64,000 nucleotides of DNA, taken from NCBI GenBank assembly GCA_009829735.1, contig CM020619.1:32714283-32778282 (forward strand). The letters run 5' to 3'. A program made the translations under genes and the position numbers. Positions 55,530 through 63,630 of this stretch are shown here, in pieces. The notes beneath the pieces are model-generated. The model searched no databases. It was given only the letters and a program-made list of their open reading frames with translations, and had not been told where the DNA came from. This DNA comes from Pyropia yezoensis (Eukaryota > Rhodophyta > Bangiophyceae > Bangiales > Bangiaceae). Every line of letters begins with the position of its first letter. Position 1 is the first letter of the stretch.

Positions 55530-57473
55530 ATGGCGACTCCGGGAGTGGAGACGGACTCTCTCGATGAGCGTATGGAGGACACCTCCTACGGTGCAGCGCC
55601 TGCCGGGACTTCCGGCGGGGGCTCCGCGATCGCTCCGGGGGGTGGGACTCCCGCGTCACCCGGCTTTGGGTTGACGGCAGGATCTCCCCCGGAGGCGGGA
55701 CAAGTTGTCCCGCGTGAGGCCTTGGGGCGGTGGTTTTACCCCGCTTGGCCTCTGTATGAGGAGGGGTTGACTGTTCTTCGCTGTGGCCGACTCGGCGCAG
55801 CGATGGGTCGGGTATGGGACCGCCTACGGGAGAAGTATCCCCGTAGGGTCGGGTTCCCTGCCGGCTTCAGGACGGACCAGTTTGCCTTCCTGGACGACGA
55901 GGAGGTCGAGGACGTGCAGCGGGCCAAGGCCATGGTGGACCGCGGGGGAACTATCCCGGGTCCCGGCGACTTGCCGACCCTCACTTGGGACGCGGTGGCA
56001 ACTCGCCCCCCGTACCTTCACGAGGCCGATCCGCACACTCATCACTTTGATGTGCGGATGGAGAAGGACTTCCGGCGAGGTCCCTACTTGGTGACCTCGG
56101 CTCAACTTGAGTTTCCTCAGCAGTCTGCTGCCAGTAAGGAGCAATACTACCCGAAGAAGCCCGAGTGGTGGCCTCAAGTTGAGGTCCCCTACGGGTTCCC
56201 GGCATTGTTGCCACGGTTGCTTGACCACTTCGGCTCCGTCATGTTGACGGCTGGCCCTGATCATCTGGTGTGGGCCATGTTGGCCACCCAGTGGCTCCTC
56301 GAGGTCATGTCGACCTGGGTGTCATGTGTTCAGCGGCGGGGGATGCTCTGGCATCTCCCCCTCCGGCTCATCCAGGGTTTGGAACAGCTCACCCCTCAGC
56401 TAGTTGCTGAGGGGTGCTCGTCAGGACAACTCACTCTACTTGAGGAGATGCTCCGCCTCCACAAGTTTATCGAGTGGGAGAGCATTGAGCACAAGTTGCG
56501 CCGCCCCACTCGGGGGCCCAAGGACGATGGCGCACTTCGCCAGTTCGTGTGGGTCGCTCGTGAACTTCACGACGGCCGTGTGGTCCTACGAGAGGGGTTG
56601 GGCATCGGGGACTACCCGTATGCCCCGGGGGTGGATCGTCACACTGCGCCACCCCCGGACAAGCCCATAGTTATGGCTGTGCCCTCATATGATGACCATA
56701 TGACTCAACCTACTGCGGGGGCCCCAAGTCGGGGTCGCAGTTACACCCGGGTACCGCCACCTCGGCGTGCCCCTCCGCTTCCTCCTGTTCCTTTCCAGCC
56801 TCACGGGAACATCCCGATCAGCGTGGCCGTGGAGTCATCCACACCGGTGTCTCCCAACTTGGGGGCCACCCTCCTGACGGTATACCCCAAGTTGGTGTTA
56901 CCGCCCACGCCTCTAACCTCAGAGATGATGATCACCACGTTGGTGCGCACCATTTCCTGGTTGGCCGCGTCGACCGCAACCCTCCAAAGTTCCGAGACTC
57001 CTCAACTTGAGGAGCGCGTTCGTACTGCAGTGGCGACCGCGAGTTGCGAGTCGGTGGCGGAGTTTATGACGGCCGAGTTGGCTCGCATTGGGGCTATTAT
57101 GCCCCAGCCAACCCCACTTGGGCGTGGCAAGCGTCGTGCGAGCCGGGCATACTCGCCTCCTCGCCGTCGTCGCCGTCACTCGCGGCGCTCTCCCTCCGTG
57201 TCGGAAGACGAGTTGTCTTACTCCGTCTCGGAGTCCTCTACCCCATCGGAGACGGAGTCTGTCCAGCGTCTGCGTCGCAAACTTGCGCGCAAGACCAGGC
57301 AGAAGAGTAGCCACGGTCGGCGCCACTTGCGCGACCGTGAGGGGCGCGACGGTTCCGACTTGGAGCCGCCGCCCCTTCCAACGAGTGGAGACCGTTATCG
57401 GCGTGGGTCTCGCCGCTCGCCTCCACGTGAGGGCGAGGGCCGTGGAGTGGGAGAGTCTAGCATGCGTGCCTAG
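55530..57473 (+). CDS. antisense ORF protein of element B
   Basis: A 647-aa frame on the strand opposite to gag and pol. The ATG at 55530 is chosen because copy A conserves the protein exactly from here and not upstream; the frame itself opens at 55362. Order: acidic/Gly-rich N-terminus; core at about residues 50-380 with WFYPAWPLYEEGLTVLR, FDVRMEKDFRRGPYLV, YYPKKPEWWPQVEV, HFGSV, RRGMLWHLPLRLIQGLEQL, LLEEMLRLHKFIEWESIEHK and a final LREGLGIGDYPYAPG-like end; a Pro-rich stretch; a helical segment; and an Arg/Ser-rich tail (YSPPRRRRRHSRRSP, many RS/SR pairs). The RS tail suggests a nuclear, RNA- or chromatin-associated protein. The core is shared with the antisense protein of element C. No known family is recognised. 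Expression would need an antisense promoter in or near the 3' LTR. Confidence 0.8.
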   Translation: MATPGVETDSLDERMEDTSYGAAPAGTSGGGSAIAPGGGTPASPGFGLTAGSPPEAGQVVPREALGRWFYPAWPLYEEGLTVLRCGRLGAAMGRVWDRLREKYPRRVGFPAGFRTDQFAFLDDEEVEDVQRAKAMVDRGGTIPGPGDLPTLTWDAVATRPPYLHEADPHTHHFDVRMEKDFRRGPYLVTSAQLEFPQQSAASKEQYYPKKPEWWPQVEVPYGFPALLPRLLDHFGSVMLTAGPDHLVWAMLATQWLLEVMSTWVSCVQRRGMLWHLPLRLIQGLEQLTPQLVAEGCSSGQLTLLEEMLRLHKFIEWESIEHKLRRPTRGPKDDGALRQFVWVARELHDGRVVLREGLGIGDYPYAPGVDRHTAPPPDKPIVMAVPSYDDHMTQPTAGAPSRGRSYTRVPPPRRAPPLPPVPFQPHGNIPISVAVESSTPVSPNLGATLLTVYPKLVLPPTPLTSEMMITTLVRTISWLAASTATLQSSETPQLEERVRTAVATASCESVAEFMTAELARIGAIMPQPTPLGRGKRRASRAYSPPRRRRRHSRRSPSVSEDELSYSVSESSTPSETESVQRLRRKLARKTRQKSSHGRRHLRDREGRDGSDLEPPPLPTSGDRYRRGSRRSPPREGEGRGVGESSMRA

Positions 57474-57584
57474 TTGGCAGCTGCCTTTGTTGTGAGAGTG
57501 TGAGGGTTAGGGCTGTAGTTTAAAGCCACTCTGCGTACCACTTCGACTTGAAGCACTCTCTTGGCACTGTTGCTCGGCCTTCCC
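57474..57584. other. convergent spacer between antisense ORF and pol
   Basis: Only 111 bp separate the stop codons of the two converging genes. It includes CTTC/GAAG arms at 57541-57553, and a hairpin with arms TCCCTCA/TGAGGGA (57581-57597) overlaps the end of pol. These could be transcript-end signals for either strand; none is proven. Confidence 0.5.
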
Positions 57585-60500
57585 TCACGTTGAGGGAGGG
57601 CTGCTAGGGTCTATCTCATTCCGGGCACAGTACGCCCGGACCTTCTCAGCGGGAAGGTCCTCCACATACTCCCACGTATCATCCTTGGCTTTGTAGCCAA
57701 ACCAACGCACCCTCAACATGAGGCGGTCAGTGTCTTCATCCCATCCGTGGTCGATGAACTTATCGAACACGTACTCCTGCGGGCCCTGTTTGGCTGCAGG
57801 CAGCGAGGGCAGGCGCCACGTTTTCAAAGCACGCGCCCAAGCTGGGTCGCCTGCAGGCGGTGGTGCAACTTTGACCACGTCCTGTCCGTTCACTGTGCGG
57901 ACCCCATCGTCACTTTCGATGGTGAAGGGCCGCCCATCAGTACGAAGGACCTGGTACGGCCCCTTCGTCTGGAACACCAACTTACCCCCAGTTGGGGTGT
58001 GTGAGTGGACCAATACCCAGTCACCCTGCTCGGGGACATGCTTGGCGTTGCGCACCTTTTTGTCAAAGGTACGCTTGTAGCGCTTTTGTGCTTTGTCCAT
58101 CTCAGCCCTGACTTTAGGGATGAGGTTTTCAAGCCTAGCAGCGAACTCCGCCTTACTCTCAGTAGGAGTGGGCGTACTGCCACCATCCTCCCTAGTTGGG
58201 AGCGGCCGCCGCACGGCAATAGACCGCACGCGACGGGGGGTCACAAAAGCGAGGGGTACTTCCCCGGTAGATGAGTGAACCTGCGAATTGTAGGCAGTGG
58301 TCAGAATAGAAATGTATTGGTCCCACGTCTTCACGTGCTCACTCACATAATGGCGCAGCTGCCTAACAATAGTTTTGTTGAAGCGCTCCACCTGCCCATT
58401 AGTTTGTGGGTGGTAGGGGGTGGCATAGTTTGCCTTAACCCCCAACATATCCAGCACTCCTTGAAACAGTACAGACGCAAATTGCGGTCCATTGTCCGAT
58501 AGTGTACTATCCGGAATGCCATACGCGGCAACCCAGTGATCTAGGAAGGCTGACACGACCGACATGGCCGTGATCTCTGCCAGTGGGATCGCTCGCGTAA
58601 GTTTCGTGAAGCGGTCACAGATGACCAGGAGGTACTGGTTGCCCTCCTCGGTCACTGGCAGTGGCCCAAGGATGTCCATCGCCAACGCGGCGAAGGTCTC
58701 CTTGGCCGGGAACAATAGCATAGCCGTAGTAGGCCGCCGTTCCATCAGACGGTTCTGTGCACAACTTGTGCAGGCAGCCACCCAACTGTAGATGTCCACC
58801 ACCATGGACGGCCAGTAGTACCTGGTCCTCAGGGTCTGGTACAGTTTACTAGACCCCAGGTGTCCACCCGTGGGAGCGTTATGCTCCCTCTCAAGGATAC
58901 TGTCCTTGAGGGATGCGGGGACGACAAGTTGTTCGGTCCCCTGGAATACCCCCCTCCTCATGAGGAGGCCATCGTCTCCCAGGAAGAACCGCGTCTCCGC
59001 CACTGTATCCAGGGTATCCCTCTGCGACTTGCAGAAGGGATCCTCGGCCTGGGCCTTCACTACTTCGTCCAGGGACAGGGGCAAGTACTTCTTGTTCCCT
59101 GGCGCCTCGGGATTCAACGCCTGAACCGAGCGCGTGACTACCCCCACGATGGGGATGTCCTCATCGACTGGGGTGGTGTCCAGTCCCTCGGTAGGTACCC
59201 GAGAGAGGCCGTCGGCAAGGGCATGTTGCCTGCCAGGTCGGTACTCAATATCAAAGTTGAAGGGTGCAAGTCGCACCCTCCACCGGTTGAGACGAGTGTT
59301 CGTACAGTCCGTCTTGAAGATGAACTGCAACGCGCGGTGGTCACAGCGGATGAGGAACTTCTCACCCTCTAGGTAGTGACGAAGTGACGTCACCGCCCAT
59401 ACCACTGCGAGTCCTTCCAACTCGGTGACTCCGTAGTTCTTCTCGGCCGAGTTTAGCCCCTTGCTGAAGTATCCCACCGGCAAGTACTCCTTGTCCGGCT
59501 GTTGCTGAAGCAACACACAACCAAGTTGGTCGTAGCTAGCGTCCACATCCAGGATGTAGTGGCCTCTCAACCTGGGAATAGCCAGGATAGGGGGCTTCAG
59601 CAGAAGGTCCCGAAGAGTCTCAAAGGATTCCTGCTCCACCCGACTTGGGGGAGGCAGGTTCTTCGGTAGCGTTGAGCTCACTAACTCATTCAACGGCTTC
59701 GCCACTTTGGCGAAGCCCTTAGTGAAACGTCGGTACACGTTACACATCCCGAGGAAGCTCCTCATCTGGGTCTGGGTCCGGGGGTACTGAGCCTTGCGGA
59801 TGGCCCTCAAGTTTTTCTCGTTGACACTGAGACGCCCCGGACGGACAACATGTCCCAAGTACTCCACCTCTTGAGTGAAGAGGTGGCACTTACTCGCCTT
59901 CAGTGACACTCCGGCGTCAGCAAGTAGCTTGAACACCTGGCCAAGATGGCCAATGTGTTCCTCCGGACTTCGGGAGAACACAATGATATCGTCTAGGTAC
60001 ACGAGACAGATCTGCCACCGTACTCCGGCCAGAATCATGTCCATAGCGCGCTGGAAAGTTGCCGGCGCGTTACACAGGCCAAACGGTAGACGCTTGCACT
60101 GGTAGGTACCACAGTGACAGGTAAAGGTAGTTTTATGCCTGTCCTCCGGGGCAATGGGAATTTGCCAGTACCCCGCGTTACAGTCCAGGGTAGAGAACAC
60201 GTTTGCCTCCCCCAGAGAGTCCAGACAGTCATCCATCCGAGGTAGGGGATAACTATCCTTCACCGTGCTCTCGTTGAGCTTACGGTAGTCGATACAGAAC
60301 CGGGGGGTCCCATCAACTTTGGGGACGATCACCACCGGACTCGCCCACTCGGCGTTGCTGGCCTCGATCACATCGAGGGCCTCCATGCGAGCAACTTGCT
60401 CCTTAACGAGGGCCCTTGAACGGGGTCCCCCCCTATACGGTTGTTGGCGTAAAGGGGGCGCACCGGGTTTCAACTCGATCCGGTGTTGGGTAGCTCTCAT

Positions 60501-61568
60501 GAGTCCCAATTGACCATCCCACAACTTGTGATATTGGTCCAAGAGGCGTTCAACTTGAACCCTCAACCTGGGTGGAACACCCTCCATGTTTACCTGGGGC
60601 CGAGGAGAGGCGGCCGACTTGGCTTGATGCTTCTCCTTTCCGGACTTCGGGTCGCTACTTGCGCCCGCGCTGAGGGTGACCGCTACTACCGGTCCCTCGT
60701 GTTGGTCGATATAGCCGAACTTGGCCCCCGACTTGAAGAACTTGGACGACGAGCTCAGGTTCATCACCTGGATCCTCCACGGGACTCCGGCTTTGGAGTC
60801 CATCGTGCCAAGGGCAACATGCACTTGGTGCTTGCGAGCAAGACGGGGGTTAGGGTGCACCAACCCGTTCCCCGCATAATCAGTTACAACATCCACGTGC
60901 GCCACCGAGTTGGGGGGCAACATGACTTTACGGGCTAAACGCAGAGTAGCAGTAAACCCTTCCCTCACAGAACAAACAGGCTTCGACTGTGAAACTGTCA
61001 CAGGAGCCACAGACTTTCCCTTACCAAGGATGGGGATAGTCTCCCCATTCATCAACCTGACCCAGTACTCAGGGCCACAAATCAAAGGCACTTGTGTTAC
61101 GACATAAGGGGTACCCAGAAGCAGGGGTACCGATATATTCTCAACTACACCATAGGTCACGTCGACCTCATGGGTCCCCAACCGAGTTGGTAGGGTCACG
61201 GCACCAACGATGGGAAGTACCCCACCATTGATATCGATCAGATGGTCAGCTTTAGACTTCCAGCGTTGGAGCCTCATCCCCTTTGGTAATAGCGACTTGC
61301 GTATCAAGGAGGCTCCTGACCCGGTATCAAGTACGATACGGACACAACAGGCGCGGCCGGGGGCAAGTTGCACCCGTCCAGCCACCTGCAAGTTCTCACC
61401 CGTCAGCACCGCGATGACCCGACGTGGGTTTACGTTCTTGGGAAGTCCCACCCGAGGTGGGCGGACTCCCTTAGGTCGCCGCAGTATCCGACACGGTTGG
61501 TTCGTCCTCTTGGCCCACTTGGCCGAGGCTGCCGTTGTGAGCTTCGGACGACCAGCTCCAACGGTCAT
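57585..61568 (-). CDS. pol: Pol polyprotein of element B (protease, RT, RNase H, integrase, chromodomain)
   Basis: 1327 aa, uninterrupted. Aspartic protease active site DTGSG at residue 81. Reverse transcriptase from about 400, with FCIDYRKLNESTVKDSYPLP near 422 and the catalytic YLDD at 524-527. RNase H with YILDVDASYDQLGCVLLQQQ and CDHRALQFIF. Integrase with an H-H-C-C module (REHNAPTGGH, CTSCAQNR), MDILGPLPVTEEG near 962, LSDNGPQF near 1024 and NGQVERFN near 1058. A C-terminal chromodomain (about 1262-1320: LRVRWFGYKAKDDTWEYVEDLP) would steer integration by binding histone marks. The domain order RT-RNase H-integrase-chromodomain identifies a Ty3/gypsy chromovirus. The ATG overlaps the gag stop as ATGA, in the -1 frame relative to gag. 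All catalytic motifs appear present. Confidence 0.95.
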   Translation of the reverse strand: MTVGAGRPKLTTAASAKWAKRTNQPCRILRRPKGVRPPRVGLPKNVNPRRVIAVLTGENLQVAGRVQLAPGRACCVRIVLDTGSGASLIRKSLLPKGMRLQRWKSKADHLIDINGGVLPIVGAVTLPTRLGTHEVDVTYGVVENISVPLLLGTPYVVTQVPLICGPEYWVRLMNGETIPILGKGKSVAPVTVSQSKPVCSVREGFTATLRLARKVMLPPNSVAHVDVVTDYAGNGLVHPNPRLARKHQVHVALGTMDSKAGVPWRIQVMNLSSSSKFFKSGAKFGYIDQHEGPVVAVTLSAGASSDPKSGKEKHQAKSAASPRPQVNMEGVPPRLRVQVERLLDQYHKLWDGQLGLMRATQHRIELKPGAPPLRQQPYRGGPRSRALVKEQVARMEALDVIEASNAEWASPVVIVPKVDGTPRFCIDYRKLNESTVKDSYPLPRMDDCLDSLGEANVFSTLDCNAGYWQIPIAPEDRHKTTFTCHCGTYQCKRLPFGLCNAPATFQRAMDMILAGVRWQICLVYLDDIIVFSRSPEEHIGHLGQVFKLLADAGVSLKASKCHLFTQEVEYLGHVVRPGRLSVNEKNLRAIRKAQYPRTQTQMRSFLGMCNVYRRFTKGFAKVAKPLNELVSSTLPKNLPPPSRVEQESFETLRDLLLKPPILAIPRLRGHYILDVDASYDQLGCVLLQQQPDKEYLPVGYFSKGLNSAEKNYGVTELEGLAVVWAVTSLRHYLEGEKFLIRCDHRALQFIFKTDCTNTRLNRWRVRLAPFNFDIEYRPGRQHALADGLSRVPTEGLDTTPVDEDIPIVGVVTRSVQALNPEAPGNKKYLPLSLDEVVKAQAEDPFCKSQRDTLDTVAETRFFLGDDGLLMRRGVFQGTEQLVVPASLKDSILEREHNAPTGGHLGSSKLYQTLRTRYYWPSMVVDIYSWVAACTSCAQNRLMERRPTTAMLLFPAKETFAALAMDILGPLPVTEEGNQYLLVICDRFTKLTRAIPLAEITAMSVVSAFLDHWVAAYGIPDSTLSDNGPQFASVLFQGVLDMLGVKANYATPYHPQTNGQVERFNKTIVRQLRHYVSEHVKTWDQYISILTTAYNSQVHSSTGEVPLAFVTPRRVRSIAVRRPLPTREDGGSTPTPTESKAEFAARLENLIPKVRAEMDKAQKRYKRTFDKKVRNAKHVPEQGDWVLVHSHTPTGGKLVFQTKGPYQVLRTDGRPFTIESDDGVRTVNGQDVVKVAPPPAGDPAWARALKTWRLPSLPAAKQGPQEYVFDKFIDHGWDEDTDRLMLRVRWFGYKAKDDTWEYVEDLPAEKVRAYCARNEIDPSSPPST

Positions 61569-63535
61569 TCGTTTCCCGCCGACTTGGCGTCCGAATCTGA
61601 GGGCGAAGGGGACGACGACGAGTCCGAGGACGACGTGTCCGCCCCCTCCGTCGAGGGTGTGGCGACCGCCACCACTGGTCGAGACCCACCCTCGCGGCGT
61701 GAACGCACTTCGTTCGTAGCCGACTTCTTACTCGCATTCCTAACAAGCTGTTGGATGCGTTTACTCAACTTGGGGCAATCATATGCCCAGTGACCATCGG
61801 AGTTGCAGTTCCAACACCGATGATCAGTTCCCGGAGGGGTCTTCCCAACAGGGGAAGACGGCGAGGTACCTTGGGAAGTTCCCACGGCAGCTACCACCCT
61901 CTCCTTGCGGATTCGGCGTGCCTCTCGCAACTCTCTGGCCTGGCGCGCCTCTTCCCGTTCCTTGGCCAACTCGGCCTGACGCTCCTGGCGTTGTTCTTCC
62001 CGCAACTTGCGGTAGGCCTCGCCTCTGCGGTAGGCGAACCTAGCCAACTCGGCCAGGGTCGCCCGGGCAGTGTTATGCTCCCGGGTCTCCATCCGGACTG
62101 ACCAGTGGAGTCCTTCCACAAACCGACTCTTCACCACAGCTTGTGGATGAAGAAACCCACAAAGATTGTTGAGCTTACGGACTCGCTCCGCAAAGGACAA
62201 CTCGTCCTCCGCCTCTTCCTGATGGGCTTGCGTAAACTCCTCGACTTGAGAAGCCAACGCCGCTTCATCAACCATGGCCCTCAACAACCAGTTGACGAGC
62301 TCCAAATAGGACGTCACCTCCCCAGCGCCTCCACTTGAGGAGCTGGGCATGACGGACATAAGTTCTGTCCGCAGGTCTCCCTTCGTAAACTCCTGTAGCA
62401 TGTAAAAAGCCATGCCTTCACTTATGGCATTGTCGTCACAGGCTTTTGTGAAACGACGTAGGAACTCAAAGACACGGAGGGGGGGAGTTCCATCCCACTC
62501 CGCTTTGTGCCCAAAAGAGTGAAGTGCATTCTTCTTGGCACGGCCCATGGCTCGGGCCTGGTCAGGACCATACGCCACCGACTTGTTGTGGAGGGCGTAG
62601 GTCTCACAGTCAAAGATCCTCTGGTAGACCGGGTTGGCTACCTGGATCTTGGGCGGCACCTCACGTTGAGGGAACAGCCGCTGTGGCACTGGGGTAAGTT
62701 CACCCACAGTGCCTGTAGTCCGGCGCGGCGCGCTTGGTGTAGCCGCCGGTGTTGTCGGGGGAAACTCCCCCATGAAGGGCGTACTCCCCACCGAGTATGG
62801 TGTGGCTCCCTCGTTGGGAGTCACAGGGGTCGCCCCCTGTTCAGGGCGACCCGAGATAGGTGTCAGGGGGGGCACCCCCTGCGCCTGCGGGCTCGAAGGC
62901 CCCAATCCGGTCTGGACATTAAGGCCATCTGGCAAACTCGCCACAATCTGATTCAGAATAGTATTCGTCATCGTGACCACCAGGTCCGGCAAAGTCTGCC
63001 GCAACACAGTGGTCGCCTCCCGACGGACAGTTTCCGCGAGGAGTGGATTGACGACTCCAGTTGAGTCTCGGTCCACCTCCGGGAGTCCACCTGAGGGGTA
63101 ACCACGTTCCTCAGGGGTCTCAACCGGGGGCATGGGCGCGAGCCCATCGCCGACCAACGGAGGTCCGCCGTCCTCCGAAAGCCTAGTTGGCGATGGCTCC
63201 ATGCCAAAGTTGGCTCCAACCCGAGTGGAACTCGCGGGGACAGTCCTCACCCCTTGGGACGTTCCCGTTGAGTATACCACGCGGTGGCCAGACTTCGGCC
63301 CACCCACGTCAGAAGTGTCACCCGAGTGAACTCCCGACTGAGTCGGGGTGGCCTGTTGCCCGCCCGCACTTCCAGTCCTGCTGGCTTGAGGGACCTCTAG
63401 TCCCTCTGCGACCCCAGGTAAACCCACCTGTGTCTCACCAGTATTCAAAGGCACTGAAGTACGTGCGTCACCCGTGTACTCCCCGGACGACGGGGGGTCC
63501 GAGCTAGCCATGTTGGCTAACGATCCGTATGACAC
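61565..63535 (-). CDS. gag: Gag-like capsid/nucleocapsid protein of element B
   Basis: 656 aa; Met9 at 63511 is an alternative start. The first 260 residues are Pro/Gly/Thr-rich and probably disordered. The capsid-like part follows (about 290-500: FDCETYALHNKSVAYG, VFEFLRRFTKACDDNA, FVEGLHWSVRMETREH). Then comes a charged coiled coil (EEQRQERQAELAKEREEARQ) and a CCHC zinc knuckle, CWNCNSDGHWAYDC, near residue 575, which binds the genomic RNA. The tail is Ser/Asp-rich and ends SAGNE. The stop TGA overlaps the start of pol in ATGA. Compared with typical Ty3-type Gag proteins the N-terminal extension is long. Confidence 0.9.
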   Translation of the reverse strand: MSYGSLANMASSDPPSSGEYTGDARTSVPLNTGETQVGLPGVAEGLEVPQASRTGSAGGQQATPTQSGVHSGDTSDVGGPKSGHRVVYSTGTSQGVRTVPASSTRVGANFGMEPSPTRLSEDGGPPLVGDGLAPMPPVETPEERGYPSGGLPEVDRDSTGVVNPLLAETVRREATTVLRQTLPDLVVTMTNTILNQIVASLPDGLNVQTGLGPSSPQAQGVPPLTPISGRPEQGATPVTPNEGATPYSVGSTPFMGEFPPTTPAATPSAPRRTTGTVGELTPVPQRLFPQREVPPKIQVANPVYQRIFDCETYALHNKSVAYGPDQARAMGRAKKNALHSFGHKAEWDGTPPLRVFEFLRRFTKACDDNAISEGMAFYMLQEFTKGDLRTELMSVMPSSSSGGAGEVTSYLELVNWLLRAMVDEAALASQVEEFTQAHQEEAEDELSFAERVRKLNNLCGFLHPQAVVKSRFVEGLHWSVRMETREHNTARATLAELARFAYRRGEAYRKLREEQRQERQAELAKEREEARQARELREARRIRKERVVAAVGTSQGTSPSSPVGKTPPGTDHRCWNCNSDGHWAYDCPKLSKRIQQLVRNASKKSATNEVRSRREGGSRPVVAVATPSTEGADTSSSDSSSSPSPSDSDAKSAGNE

Positions 63536-63611
63536 GGTCCAAGTCCACCGTTCCTCTGAGACAGAGGGCCCCCTACACCCGGGTGCACCCGGAGGTAAAG
63601 TTTACCTCTAT

Positions 63612-63628
63612 CCCCTGCTGCTCCACCA
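63612..63628 (-). other. primer-binding site of element B
   Basis: On the minus strand, two bases inside the 5' LTR, TGGTGGAGCAGCAGGGG follows. TGG pairs with the CCA end of a tRNA. The predicted primer tRNA would end in CTGCTCCACCA. I cannot name the tRNA; the sequence is unlike the common plant initiator-Met site (TGGTATCAGAGC). Confidence 0.7.
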
Positions 63629-63630
63629 AA

